Below, one piece after another: positions 22,547 to 31,664 of a DNA stretch of 64,000 nucleotides (the stretch's first letter is position 1; each line of letters opens with the position of its first letter). The translations under genes and the position numbers were made by a program. Source of the DNA: Sulfuricystis multivorans (lineage in GTDB: Bacteria; Pseudomonadota; Gammaproteobacteria; Burkholderiales; Rhodocyclaceae); contig NZ_AP018718.1 in NCBI RefSeq assembly GCF_003966565.1, forward strand, positions 310,001-374,000. Direction: 5' to 3'. Under the pieces are notes generated by a model. It was not told where the DNA came from, ran no database searches, and saw nothing but the letters and a program-made list of their open reading frames with translations.

Positions 22547-24357
22547 CAGTCGATCAGTGCCAGCTCGAAAAGATCGCGCTTCAAAGCCAGCTGACGCGGT
22601 AGCTTCTCGCCGAGCTTGGCGAACCATTCCTTGTGCGCGGCGAATTCCTGTCTCCAGGCATCGGCGTCGATTTGCGTGAGCGCCTCGAACTCGGCCTTGT
22701 CGATGTCGAGCCCCGTCCAGTCGATGTCCTCGAAACGTGGCATCCAGCCGAGTGCCGTCTCGCGAGCGCCGACTTTGCCTTGCGCGCGCTCGACGATCCA
22801 TTTCAAGACGCGCATGTTCTCGCCGAAGCCCGGCCAGATGAATTCGCCCTTCTCGTTCATGCGGAACCAATTGACGCAGAAAATCCTCGGCGAGTGTTCG
22901 ACGACGTGGCCCATCCGCAACCAGTGGTTGAAGTAGTCGCCCATGTGATAGCCGCAGAAAGGCAGCATCGCGAACGGATCGCGGCGCACCACGCCCTGCT
23001 GGCCAAAGGCGGCGGCGGTGGTTTCCGAGCCGAGCGTGGCGGCCATGTAGACGCCATAGTTCCAGTTGAAGGCTTCATAGACGAGCGGCACGGTGGTCGC
23101 GCGCCGGCCGCCAAAGACGAAGGCCGAGATCGGCACGCCGGCAGGGTTTTCCCAATCGGGATCGATCGATGGGCATTGGGAGGCCGGCGCGGTGAAGCGC
23201 GCGTTCGGGTGCGCGGCCTTCCGGCCCGCCTTGCCATCCTCCGGCGTCCAGTCCTTGCCCTGCCAGTCGATGCAATGCTCGGGCGCCGGGCCCATGCCTT
23301 CCCACCAGACATCGCCGTCGTCGGTGAGCGCGACGTTGGTGAAGATGACATTCTCTTTGAGCGTCGCCATCGCGTTGGCATTGGTCTTCTCCGACGTGCC
23401 GGGCGCGACGCCGAAATAACCGGCCTCGGGGTTGATCGCGTAGAAGCGACCATCGGGACCAGGCTTGATCCAGGCGATGTCGTCGCCGACCGTGGTGACC
23501 TTCCAGCCATTGAAGGATTCTGGCGGGATCAGCATCGCGAAATTGGTCTTGCCGCAGGCCGACGGGAAGGCGGCGGCGACATAGGTCTTCTCACCTTCCG
23601 GCGATTCGACGCCGAGGATCAGCATGTGCTCGGCCAACCACCCCTCGTCGCGCGCCATCGTCGAGGCAATCCTGAGCGCCAGGCACTTCTTGCCCAGCAG
23701 GGCATTGCCGCCGTAGCCGGAACCGTAGGACCAGATCTCGCGCGTCTCGGGGAAATGCACGATGTATTTGGTGGTCGGGTTGCAGGGCCACTTGACGTCT
23801 TTCTGGCCCGGTTCGAGCGGCGCGCCGACCGAGTGGAGACAAGGCACGAAGAAGCCATCGGTGCCGAGCACGTCATAGACGGCGCGGCCCATGCGCGTCA
23901 TGATGCGCATGTTGACGACGACGTAGGGGCTGTCGGTGATCTCGACGCCGATTTGGGAAATCGGCGAGCCGAGCGGCCCCATGCAGAACGGGATCACATA
24001 CATCGTGCGTCCGCGCATCGCCCCCTTGAAGAGACCGCGCAAGGTTTCCTTCATCTTCGCCGGGTCTTCCCAGTTGTTGGTCGGCCCGGCGTCTTCCTGT
24101 CTTGCCGAGCAGATGAAGGTGCGATCCTCGACGCGCGCGACGTCGGATGGATCAGTGCAGGCCAGATAGGAGTTGGGGCGCTTGGCGGGGTTGAGCTTGA
24201 CGAAAGTACCGGCCTCGACCATCTCGGCGCATAGCCGGTCGTATTCTTCCTGCGAGCCATCGCACCAATGGATGCGCTCCGGCTGGGTAAGCGCCGCGAT
24301 CTCGGCGACCCAGGCTTTGAGCTTTTCATGGCGGACGAAACTGGGAGCTTGGCTCAT
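22546..24357 (-). CDS. pckG: Phosphoenolpyruvate carboxykinase (GTP)
   Basis: Decarboxylates and phosphorylates oxaloacetate to PEP with GTP, the first step of gluconeogenesis. The 603-residue length is typical for the GTP class. The P-loop is [13 protein letters not shown], the metal site is in GDDIAWI, and the hyper-reactive Cys belongs to SACGKT. It is divergent from maeB with a 113-bp gap, so the two enzymes of the C3/C4 node share a control region. A copy of the short dispersed repeat lies at 22752-22777 and encodes KVGARETA. Confidence 0.97.
   Translation of the reverse strand: MSQAPSFVRHEKLKAWVAEIAALTQPERIHWCDGSQEEYDRLCAEMVEAGTFVKLNPAKRPNSYLACTDPSDVARVEDRTFICSARQEDAGPTNNWEDPAKMKETLRGLFKGAMRGRTMYVIPFCMGPLGSPISQIGVEITDSPYVVVNMRIMTRMGRAVYDVLGTDGFFVPCLHSVGAPLEPGQKDVKWPCNPTTKYIVHFPETREIWSYGSGYGGNALLGKKCLALRIASTMARDEGWLAEHMLILGVESPEGEKTYVAAAFPSACGKTNFAMLIPPESFNGWKVTTVGDDIAWIKPGPDGRFYAINPEAGYFGVAPGTSEKTNANAMATLKENVIFTNVALTDDGDVWWEGMGPAPEHCIDWQGKDWTPEDGKAGRKAAHPNARFTAPASQCPSIDPDWENPAGVPISAFVFGGRRATTVPLVYEAFNWNYGVYMAATLGSETTAAAFGQQGVVRRDPFAMLPFCGYHMGDYFNHWLRMGHVVEHSPRIFCVNWFRMNEKGEFIWPGFGENMRVLKWIVERAQGKVGARETALGWMPRFEDIDWTGLDIDKAEFEALTQIDADAWRQEFAAHKEWFAKLGEKLPRQLALKRDLFELALID
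22752..22777 (+). repeat. Short dispersed repeat, copy inside pckG
   Basis: GTGCCGTCTCGCGAGCGCCG followed by ACTTTG differs from the reference copy at about three positions. Antisense to pckG, it encodes KVGARETA near the C-terminus. Confidence 0.5.
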
Positions 24358-24470
24358 GTCGTTTCCTTATCGATGGATGCCAATAGATCATTCTGCCATG
24401 CAAGCAGCTTCTGCACGATAATGAGCCCTGATCGAAACGATAACCGGCCCTGATTTCGCAAGGATCTGTC

Positions 24471-26756
24471 ATGGAAGAAACGCTGCGTCGCGCCGCACTC
24501 GACTATCACCGCCTGCCACGCCCCGGCAAGATCGCCGTCACCCCGACCAAGGCGCTCACCAACCAGTCCGACCTGTCGCTCGCCTATTCGCCTGGGGTGG
24601 CTGCCGCCTGCGAGGAGATCGAACGCGATCCTGGCACGGCCGCGCTCTATACCGCGCGGCAGAATCTCGTCGCGGTGATCTCGAACGGCACGGCGGTGCT
24701 GGGCCTGGGCGACATCGGCCCCTTGGCGGGCAAGCCGGTGATGGAAGGCAAGGGGGTGCTCTTCAAGAAGTTCGCCGGCATCGACGTCTTCGACATCGAG
24801 ATCGATGAGAAGGACCCCGACAAGCTGGTCGACATCGTCGCCGCGCTGGAGCCGACCTTCGGCGGCATCAACCTCGAAGACATCAAGGCGCCCGAGTGCT
24901 TCCTCGTCGAACGCAAACTGCGCGAACGCATGAAGATTCCGGTCTTCCATGACGACCAGCACGGCACGGCGATCATCTCTGCGGCGGCGATCCTCAATGG
25001 CCTGAAGCTGGTCGGCAAGGATATCGATGCGGTTAAGATCGTCACCTCCGGCGCCGGCGCAGCGGCGATCGCCTGCCTCGATCTGATCGTCAGCTTGGGT
25101 GCCCGGCGCGAAAACATCTTCGTCTGCGACAGCAAAGGCGTGATCCACACCGGCCGCGAGCATCTCGACGAATCGAAACAGCGCTACGCGCAGCCCACCG
25201 ATGCGCGCACGCTGGCCGACGTGATGCCTGGCGCAGACGTTTTCCTCGGCCTCTCCGCTGGCGGAGTGCTGAAGCCCGAGATGGTGGCGACGATGGCGAA
25301 AGATCCGATCATCCTGGCGATGGCCAATCCCGACCCGGAGATCCTGCCCGAGGACGCGCTGCGCGTGCGCCCCGACTGCATCATCGGCACGGGTCGGTCG
25401 GATTATCCGAACCAGGTCAATAACGTGCTGTGCTTTCCCTACATGTTCCGTGGGGCGCTCGATGTCGGCGCGACGACGATCAACGAGGCGATGAAGATCG
25501 CCGCAGTCAAGGCGATCGCCGAACTTGCCCATGCCGAGCAGTCGGATGTCGTGGCGGCTGCCTATGGCGACGTGCCGCTCACCTTCGGTCGCGAGTATTT
25601 GATCCCCAAGCCCTTCGATCCGCGCCTGATCCTCAAGGTCGCGCCCGCCGTCGCCCAGGCGGCAATGGATACCGGGGTGGCGACAAGGCCGATTGAGGAC
25701 ATGGCGGCCTACCGGCAGCGGCTTTCCGAGTTCGTTTATCACTCCGGGATGGTGATGAAGCCGGTGTTTACCGCCGCGCGGCAAGCGCCCGCGCGCATCG
25801 TTTTCTGCGAGGGTGAGGACGAGCGCATGCTGCGCGCGGTGGCTACGCTACGCGAGGAAGGCTGGGCGCAGCCGATCGTGATCGGTCGGCCCCAAGTCGT
25901 GGAGATGCGCATCTTTCGCGCCGGCCTGCGCATCGTCGCGGGCCGCGACTTCGAACTCGTCAACCCGGATTCCGATCCTCGTTACAAAGAACTTTGGCAG
26001 GACTATTACCAGCTTACCTGCCGCAAGGGTGTCGGCGTCGAATACGCGAAAAGGGAAATGCGCCGGCGCACCACGCTGATCGGTGCGATGTTGGTGCGCC
26101 ATGGCTATGCCGATGCAATGCTGTGCGGCACCTTCGGCACCCACGCGCTGCACCTCAGATACATCGAGGCCGTGATCGGCCGGCGGCCGGGGATCGGCAG
26201 CTTCTACGCGATCAACATGCTGATGCTGCCGAACCGCACCGTGTTCATCGGCGACACCTATGTCAATTACGATCCGACGCCCGAGCAGCTGGCCGAGATG
26301 ACTCTGCTGGCCGCCGAGGAGGTGCGCCGTTTCGGCATGACGCCGAAGGTGGCCTTGCTGTCGCATTCGAGCTTTGGTACCCACGATACCCCGACGGCAC
26401 GCAAGATGCGCACTGCCCTCGAACTGCTGCGCGTCAAGGCGCCCGAGCTCGAGGTCGAAGGCGAGATGCATGGCGACGCCGCCCTCGATCCTGAGATCCG
26501 CCGCCAGGTGTTCCCGAATGCGCGACTCACCGGTCCGGCGAACCTCTTGATCATGCCGACGCTCGATGCCGCGAACATCGCCTTCAACCTGCTCAAGACA
26601 TCCGCGGGCGACGGCATCACCATCGGCCCGCTGCTCTTGGGCGCGGCCCGCCCGGTGCATATCTTGACGCCGACGGCGAGTGTGCGGCGCATCGTCAACA
26701 TGGCGGCGCTGCTGTCGGTCGAGGTCGCCCATACCCGGGAGCGGGGCGAGAGTTGA
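24471..26756 (+). CDS. maeB: NADP-dependent malic enzyme with C-terminal phosphotransacetylase-like domain
   Basis: A 761-residue MaeB-type enzyme converting malate to pyruvate and CO2 with NADPH. The catalytic malic-enzyme domain occupies about 1-430: SLAYSPGVA, the metal site [13 protein letters not shown]-like [13 protein letters not shown], and HDDQHGTA; the Rossmann motif GAGAAAIAC follows. Residues about 440-761 resemble phosphotransacetylase ([34 protein letters not shown]); in this family it is catalytically inactive and acts in acetyl-CoA regulation. AAGGA precedes the ATG. Divergent from pckG. Confidence 0.96.
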   Translation: MEETLRRAALDYHRLPRPGKIAVTPTKALTNQSDLSLAYSPGVAAACEEIERDPGTAALYTARQNLVAVISNGTAVLGLGDIGPLAGKPVMEGKGVLFKKFAGIDVFDIEIDEKDPDKLVDIVAALEPTFGGINLEDIKAPECFLVERKLRERMKIPVFHDDQHGTAIISAAAILNGLKLVGKDIDAVKIVTSGAGAAAIACLDLIVSLGARRENIFVCDSKGVIHTGREHLDESKQRYAQPTDARTLADVMPGADVFLGLSAGGVLKPEMVATMAKDPIILAMANPDPEILPEDALRVRPDCIIGTGRSDYPNQVNNVLCFPYMFRGALDVGATTINEAMKIAAVKAIAELAHAEQSDVVAAAYGDVPLTFGREYLIPKPFDPRLILKVAPAVAQAAMDTGVATRPIEDMAAYRQRLSEFVYHSGMVMKPVFTAARQAPARIVFCEGEDERMLRAVATLREEGWAQPIVIGRPQVVEMRIFRAGLRIVAGRDFELVNPDSDPRYKELWQDYYQLTCRKGVGVEYAKREMRRRTTLIGAMLVRHGYADAMLCGTFGTHALHLRYIEAVIGRRPGIGSFYAINMLMLPNRTVFIGDTYVNYDPTPEQLAEMTLLAAEEVRRFGMTPKVALLSHSSFGTHDTPTARKMRTALELLRVKAPELEVEGEMHGDAALDPEIRRQVFPNARLTGPANLLIMPTLDAANIAFNLLKTSAGDGITIGPLLLGAARPVHILTPTASVRRIVNMAALLSVEVAHTRERGES

Positions 26757-27126
26757 TCGTAAGCTGATAACTTGCTATAAAACCCGCGTCCATCCCATTA
26801 ATTTTTTGCTGTAAAGACCGTTGAAGCAAAGGCGCGGACGTGTTTCTTGAGTTAAACCCAGATTGTTCATTAGGGCGCGAGGCGATTCCGAGGCGAGGGC
26901 GAGGCAATTTGCGTGTGCGCGACGAGCCAATAGCGGTGTCTATTGGCGAGGAGCGCGGGCGCGAAGGGCACGCCCGCAGATGGTGCGCGCCCGCGCAGTC
27001 CAGGATGACAAGACTTGCTCACACTCATCCGATCACAGGACGGTCTAATGGACAATCTGGGTTAAACCAAGGTGGTAGCGCTGACGGCCTGTTAAGCTTT
27101 TACGATTGCCAAAATTTTCGCAGCCC
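26757..27126. other. 370-bp gap between maeB and pbpG, mostly occupied by a MITE-like element
   Basis: The first 95 bp are AT-richer and include TTGCTATAAAACC, a possible but unproven promoter. Bases 26857-27060 are complete copy A of the MITE-like element. The last 60 bp lead into pbpG. No gene is seen. Confidence 0.7.
26857..27060 (+). repeat. MITE-like element, complete copy A
   Basis: 204 bp from CCCAGATTGTTCATTAG to CTAATGGACAATCTGGG: 17-bp terminal inverted repeats with one mismatch. Flanked by perfect 5-bp direct repeats TTAAA (26852-26856 and 27061-27065), the expected target duplication. It contains the conserved hairpin CCAATAG-CGGTGT-CTATTGG. The left half matches copies B and D closely; the right half is more diverged. 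There is no transposase in it. Confidence 0.85.
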
Positions 27127-28098
27127 ATGAAAGCGACTTTCAGAACCCTGCTGACCTGCCTCGTGGCCTTGGGCATGGCCGCCGTCTCAAGCCACCCGGC
27201 AACCGCGGCCACCACGAAGAAAAAAACCGTGGCGACGAAAAAGCTGCCCGCGAAGGCAAAGCCTGCCCATCAATCCCCCGTCAGGCCAGTGGCGCACCAT
27301 GCGGCATTGCAAGAAGATACCGGCGCGGGCCCGATCGAGCAGATCCGCTCCGCAGCAGTGGCGGTGATCGATCAGAGCACCGGCGACGTCCTCTATGAGA
27401 AGAATGCGGACGCGGTGGTGCCGATTGCGTCGATCACCAAGCTGATGACCGCGATGGTCGCGCTCGACGTGCAGCCGGATCTTTCCGAGACGCTGACGAT
27501 CACCGAGGCCGATGTCGATACCATCAAGGGCACGCATTCGCGGCTGGCCGTCGGCACGCAGCTTTCGCGCGAACAGATGCTGCGGCTGGCGCTGATGTCT
27601 TCGGAGAACCGCGCTGCCTCGGCCTTGTCACGCCATTATCCGGGTGGCCGCGCGGCGTTCGTCGCAGCGATGAACGCGAAGGCGAAGATGCTGGGGCTCA
27701 CCGACACCCGCTTCGTCGATCCGACGGGTTTGACCCCCGAAAACGTCTCTTCGGCGCGCGACCTCGTCAAGCTCGTCAATGCCGCCCACCAATATCCGCT
27801 GATCCGCGAATTCACCACCACCGACGAATATCAGGTCGTCGTGCGTGGCCGGCCGCTGATCTTCCGCAACACCAATTCGCTGGTCAAGAAAGACGACTGG
27901 AACATCGGTCTGTCCAAGACCGGCTTCATCAGCGAGGCCGGCAAATGCCTGGTCATGCAGGCCTGGCTCGCCAACAAGCCGACCATCATCGTGCTGCTCG
28001 ATTCCTGGGGCAAACTGACGCGCATTGCCGACGCCCAGCGCATCAAGCGCTGGGTCGAGACTACGCTTGCCAGCAAAGATGGCACGATCCGGGGGTGA
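27127..28098 (+). CDS. pbpG: D-alanyl-D-alanine endopeptidase (PBP7-like)
   Basis: A 323-residue serine peptidase of the S11 family that trims peptidoglycan cross-links. A signal peptide (about 1-28, ending ATAA) and a Lys-rich linker (30-60) put the domain in the periplasm. The active-site motifs are SxxK in IASITKLMTAM, SxN in SSENRAAS and KTG in LSKTGFISEAG. The ATG at 27127 begins a normal signal peptide; the upstream in-frame ATG at 27106 adds only MPKFSQP. Its promoter lies next to or within element A. Confidence 0.92.
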   Translation: MKATFRTLLTCLVALGMAAVSSHPATAATTKKKTVATKKLPAKAKPAHQSPVRPVAHHAALQEDTGAGPIEQIRSAAVAVIDQSTGDVLYEKNADAVVPIASITKLMTAMVALDVQPDLSETLTITEADVDTIKGTHSRLAVGTQLSREQMLRLALMSSENRAASALSRHYPGGRAAFVAAMNAKAKMLGLTDTRFVDPTGLTPENVSSARDLVKLVNAAHQYPLIREFTTTDEYQVVVRGRPLIFRNTNSLVKKDDWNIGLSKTGFISEAGKCLVMQAWLANKPTIIVLLDSWGKLTRIADAQRIKRWVETTLASKDGTIRG

Positions 28099-28099
28099 T

Positions 28100-28125
28100 G
28101 TGCCGTCCTGCCAGCACCGAGTTTC
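28100..28125 (+). repeat. Short dispersed repeat, copy between pbpG and lldE
   Basis: GTGCCGTCCTGCCAGCACCG followed by AGTTTC, differing from the reference at about four positions. It ends exactly one base before the lldE GTG start and so forms the leader, including the ribosome-binding region. Confidence 0.6.
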
Positions 28126-28848
28126 GTGAAAGTCGCCCTGTTCGTGACCTGCTTGGTCGATCTGATGCGCCCGCGCATCGGCTTCGCCGCCATCGAGCTG
28201 CTCGAAGCCGCCGGCTGCGAGGTCGTCGTGCCGGCATCCCAAACCTGCTGCGGCCAGCCAGCCTGGAACAGCGGTGACCGTGCGGCAGCAGCTTTGCTTG
28301 CGAAAAAATTCATCGCCGAGTTCGAAGGCTTCGAATATGTCGTCGCGCCTTCCGGCTCCTGCGCCGATCATGTGCGCAGCGAATATCCGGCGATCCTGCA
28401 AGATGAGCCGGACTGGCAGGCGCGCGCCGTCGCGTTGGCCAGCCGCGTTTATGAGCTCACCGATTTCCTCGTCAATGTCGCGAAACTCGATAACGTGCCG
28501 GGCAGCTTCGCCGGCCGCATCACCTACCACGATTCCTGTACCGGTTTGAGGAGCCTCGGCATCAAGGCCCAGCCGCGTGCCTTGCTGGCGAAACTGCCGG
28601 ATGTCGAATTGCAGGAGATGAATGGTGCCGAGGAGTGCTGCGGCTTCGGTGGCACCTTCTCGGTCAAGTTCGGGGAAATCTCGGCCGCGATCGCCGAGCG
28701 CAAATGTGCCAATGCCTGCGCGACCGGGGCTGCTGCCATCGTCGGCGGCGATCTCGGGTGTCTCCTCAACATCGAAGGCAAACTCAGACGCATGGGAGAC
28801 GAATCGACCCAGGTGCTGCACATCGCCGAAGTGCTGACGGCCAAGTAA
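28126..28848 (+). CDS. lldE: L-lactate oxidation complex subunit LldE (LutA), CCG-domain protein
   Basis: 240 residues with two Cys-rich CCG domains: TCCGQPAWNSGD near residue 45 and ECCGFGGTFSVKFGEIS near 170, which bind iron-sulfur or support electron transfer. LldE works with LldF and LldG as a three-subunit lactate dehydrogenase that feeds the quinone pool. I use the GTG at 28126, because the family N-terminus (MKVALFVTCLVDLMRP) begins there. The stop TAA is at 28846-28848 and is followed at once by inserted element B. No lactate permease or LldR-type regulator is encoded nearby. Confidence 0.93.
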   Translation: MKVALFVTCLVDLMRPRIGFAAIELLEAAGCEVVVPASQTCCGQPAWNSGDRAAAALLAKKFIAEFEGFEYVVAPSGSCADHVRSEYPAILQDEPDWQARAVALASRVYELTDFLVNVAKLDNVPGSFAGRITYHDSCTGLRSLGIKAQPRALLAKLPDVELQEMNGAEECCGFGGTFSVKFGEISAAIAERKCANACATGAAAIVGGDLGCLLNIEGKLRRMGDESTQVLHIAEVLTAK

Positions 28849-28852
28849 TCAT

Positions 28853-29059
28853 CCCAGATTGTCCATTAGACCGAGCGAGGAGCTTTATGAGGTGTTCGAA
28901 ATCGCGTTTAAATGCCCTACGTGGCGGCTTTCTGCCTGCGGGCGGCATCTTTGCGCCCGCGCTCGTCGCCAATAGACATCGTTATTGGCTCCTCGCGCGA
29001 ACACAAATCTGCTCGCCCTCGGCTTTGATACCCGCTCACGTTCCAATGGACAATCTGGG
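28853..29059 (-). repeat. MITE-like element, complete copy B, inserted between lldE and lldF
   Basis: 207 bp with ends CCCAGATTGTCCATT and AATGGACAATCTGGG. The flanking 5-bp repeats ATCAT (28848-28852 and 29060-29064) are perfect. It is inverted relative to copies A and D: the hairpin CCAATAG-ACATCGT-TATTGG lies toward the right end. Removing the element and one ATCAT joins the lldE stop TAA to TCATG, the lldF start, with two bases between. Confidence 0.9.
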
Positions 29060-29062
29060 ATC

Positions 29063-30472
29063 ATGAAATTGCGCGCGCACCGCTTCAAGCAAAACGCCCT
29101 CGAGGCGCTGGCCAACCCGGTATTGCAGGCCAGCATGAAGAAGGCCAAAGGCAAGTTCGTCGACAAGCGCGCGATCGCGATCAAGGAAATCGATGATTTC
29201 GAGGCCACCCGCGAGGCGGCCAAAGAGATTCGCAACCGGGTGATCGAGAACCTCGATCTATGGTTGGAGAAGTTCGAGCAGGCGGCAGCCGCGCGCGGCG
29301 CGCATGTCTTGTGGGCGAAGGACGGCGCCGAAATCTGCCGGCTCGTCGTCGACATTGGCCGCAAACATGGCGTCAAGAAAGCGGTCAAGTCGAAATCGAT
29401 GCTCTCCGAGGAGGCGGGCCTCAACCTGGCGCTGGAAGCCGCCGGCATCCAGCCGGTGGAGACCGATCTGGGCGAATACATCCTGCAGATCAACGACAAC
29501 GAGCCGCCTTCCCACATCATCGCGCCAGTCGTGCACAAGAGTCTCGACGAAGTCGCCGATCTCTTTCAGAAGACCCACCACACGCCGCGCAAGACCGACA
29601 TCCCGCAGCTTACCCGCGAGGCGCGCGAGGTGTTGCGCCAGCACTTTTTGTCCGCCGAGATGGGCATCTCCGGCGGCAATTTCCTGATCGCCGAGACCGG
29701 CTCGGTGGCGCTGGTCACCAACGAGGGCAATGGCCGCATGGTGACCACCCTGCCGCGCGTGCATGTGGTCATCACCGGCATCGAGAAGGTGATCCCGACA
29801 CTGGAAGACCTGGCCACCTTGATGCGTCTTCTGCCGCGTTCGGCCACCGGCCAGTCGATCTCGAACTACGTCTCGGTGCTCACCGGCACCAAGGCGGAAG
29901 GCGAGAGCGACGGCCCGGAGCATCTCTATTTCATCCTCGTCGACAACGGCCGCGCCGAGGTCGTCGGCTCTGAATTCCAGGACATGCTGCGCTGTATCCG
30001 CTGCGGCGCCTGCATGAACCACTGCCCGGTCTATCAGACCATCGGCGGACAAGCCTACGGCTGGGTTTATCCCGGGCCGATGGGCTCGGTGCTCACACCG
30101 CTTTACACCGGCCTGGAAAACGCCATCGATCTACCCCACGCGGCGACGCTGTGCAACCAGTGCGGCGTCGTCTGCCCGGTCAAGATTCCACTGCCGGACC
30201 TGTTGCGCAAATTGCGCGAAAAGCAGGTCGAGCGCCATCTGCGGCCGTGGTTCGAGCGCCTCGCCTTCCGGCTCTGGGCCTGGGTGGCGAGCCGCCCGGC
30301 GCTGTATGGTCTCGGCACCCGGTTCGCGGTGCGCTATCTCAAGTGGCTCGCCGACGGTAAAGGCAGCATACCAAGGCTCGGTCTGGCGCCCGAATGGACG
30401 AGGGGGCGCAACTTCCCGACGCCGGAAGGCAGAACCTTCCGTGAGCTGTATGCCCAACGGGGGCGGGCATGA
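29063..30472 (+). CDS. lldF: L-lactate oxidation complex iron-sulfur subunit LldF (LutB)
   Basis: 469 residues. The N-terminal LUD domain binds the substrate-oxidising machinery; the C-terminal part holds two 4Fe-4S clusters, CIRCGACMNHCP (about 310-321) and CNQCGVVCP (about 366-374). The start is ATG 29063 (MKLRAHRFKQNALEALANP), which matches the family. A longer reading from 28985 would translate the transposed element and is rejected. The sequence just upstream of the ATG is the inverted-repeat end of element B, giving only GGGA two bases before the start, so translation may be weaker than in the ancestral operon (inference). Its stop overlaps lldG (ATGA). Confidence 0.95.
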   Translation: MKLRAHRFKQNALEALANPVLQASMKKAKGKFVDKRAIAIKEIDDFEATREAAKEIRNRVIENLDLWLEKFEQAAAARGAHVLWAKDGAEICRLVVDIGRKHGVKKAVKSKSMLSEEAGLNLALEAAGIQPVETDLGEYILQINDNEPPSHIIAPVVHKSLDEVADLFQKTHHTPRKTDIPQLTREAREVLRQHFLSAEMGISGGNFLIAETGSVALVTNEGNGRMVTTLPRVHVVITGIEKVIPTLEDLATLMRLLPRSATGQSISNYVSVLTGTKAEGESDGPEHLYFILVDNGRAEVVGSEFQDMLRCIRCGACMNHCPVYQTIGGQAYGWVYPGPMGSVLTPLYTGLENAIDLPHAATLCNQCGVVCPVKIPLPDLLRKLREKQVERHLRPWFERLAFRLWAWVASRPALYGLGTRFAVRYLKWLADGKGSIPRLGLAPEWTRGRNFPTPEGRTFRELYAQRGRA

Positions 30473-31131
30473 GCAGTCGCGACGACATCCTCGGCCGCGT
30501 GCGTGCGCGGCTGAACCGCACCCCGGAAAACGCGGTGACAGGCCGGGCCGCGATCGAAGCCGCGCTGGCAATGAAGGCGCAGGGACCGCGGCCCGCGATG
30601 CCGTCGCAAAAGTCGGCGTTGGTGGAACGGCTCGTCGAGAAATCGCTCGGCTTTTCGAGTACCGTCGAGCGCATCGGCACATACAATGATGCGCCGGCCG
30701 CCGTCGCCCGCTATCTTGCGGGGCTCGATCTGCCGCTGCGGGCCGTCGTCTGGCCGCAGCTCGCTCATCTCGACTGGTCGGGCGCGGGGCTGACAGTCGA
30801 AGCGCGCGGCGCGGTCGATCGTGATCCCGTCGGCATCACCGGCTGCTTCTGCGCGATTGCCGAAACAGGGACGTTGATGCTTTGTGGCGGGCCGGAATCT
30901 CCTGCCTCCGTGAGCCTGCTGCCGGAAACCCATATCGCGCTGGTGCCTGCCTCGCGCATCGTCGCCGGCATGGAAGAGGGTTTCGCGCTCGCCCGCGCCG
31001 AACTCGGGCAATTGCCGCGCGCGATCAATTTCGTTTCCGGACCTTCGCGCACCGGTGACATCGAACAGACCATCGTGCTTGGCGCGCATGGCCCTTACCG
31101 GGTGCATCTCGTCGTCGTCGAGAACGACTGA
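30469..31131 (+). CDS. lldG: L-lactate oxidation complex subunit LldG (LutC)
   Basis: 220 residues, LUD-domain protein, third subunit of the LldEFG/LutABC lactate-oxidising complex. Recognised by MSSRDDILGRVRARL at the start, the ITGCFCAIAETGTLML core and the SGPSRTGDIEQTIVLGAHGP signature. Translationally coupled to lldF by a 4-bp overlap. The 69 bp after it hold no clear terminator. Confidence 0.94.
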   Translation: MSSRDDILGRVRARLNRTPENAVTGRAAIEAALAMKAQGPRPAMPSQKSALVERLVEKSLGFSSTVERIGTYNDAPAAVARYLAGLDLPLRAVVWPQLAHLDWSGAGLTVEARGAVDRDPVGITGCFCAIAETGTLMLCGGPESPASVSLLPETHIALVPASRIVAGMEEGFALARAELGQLPRAINFVSGPSRTGDIEQTIVLGAHGPYRVHLVVVEND

Positions 31132-31200
31132 GCGCTGTCAACCTGCCGCAAGGGCGGGCGTTACTTGTCCCAGCTTCATCGACAACAATTTGGAGACATC

Positions 31201-31581
31201 ATGTACGCCCGCATTCAATTCGTCAGCCCCGGCTCGCGCGGCGAGAAGTATTCCTGGGTGATCGATACCAACCGCGAGACAGTCGATCACTGGCAACACG
31301 CGCATCCAGAAGCCGAGGAGCTGGTCGTCACCCCACTCGACGAGCAGGAAGGGTTGGAAGCGCTGTTCTGGCAGAAGTGCCTGTATCACGACGTGTTTTT
31401 CGAGCGCTCGCCGAGCCGTGAAGTGCGCGAGCGCGGTGAGGCGGAACTCGCCGAGATCCTCGAGCTCGCCGGCCGGTTACCCAAGGGGCGGGCCAGCGAA
31501 TTGTGGAATCGCTGCATGGAATTCCGTTTCGGCACCGATCCGATCGCCAAGAGCGATTATCACCATCGCCTGCCGATGTGA
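31201..31581 (+). CDS. Conserved-looking soluble protein of unknown function
   Basis: 126 residues beginning MYARIQFVSPGSRGEKYSW, acidic, no signal peptide or membrane segment. An N-terminal beta-rich stretch is followed by an acidic helix (EVRERGEAELAEILELAG) and a C-terminal MEFRFGTDPIAKSDYHHRLP. The ATG at 31201 has TTTGGAGA seven bases upstream, which supports it over a start at 31165. Codon use and base composition look native. I do not recognise the family. It sits between lldG and the convergent P-type ATPase and could be cotranscribed with lldEFG. Confidence 0.75.
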   Translation: MYARIQFVSPGSRGEKYSWVIDTNRETVDHWQHAHPEAEELVVTPLDEQEGLEALFWQKCLYHDVFFERSPSREVRERGEAELAEILELAGRLPKGRASELWNRCMEFRFGTDPIAKSDYHHRLPM

Positions 31582-31664
31582 CCCCTCTGCCCAACCCGCA
31601 TGAAGGGCTGCCCACTCTCCAGTCCCGTTCTCGCGGCGTCAGGCAGAGATGGTGAAGGGGGTGT

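Noticed and set aside
22633-24234. 533-codon plus-strand frame opposite pckG
   Set aside because: Antisense shadow of a clearly recognised PEP carboxykinase; no recognisable motif.
28985-29062. Longer N-terminus for LldF
   Set aside because: These 26 codons translate the MITE-like element; the family N-terminus begins at ATG 29063. The same peptide theme recurs upstream of the antiporter (36326-36436) and lemA (36527-36595) for the same reason.
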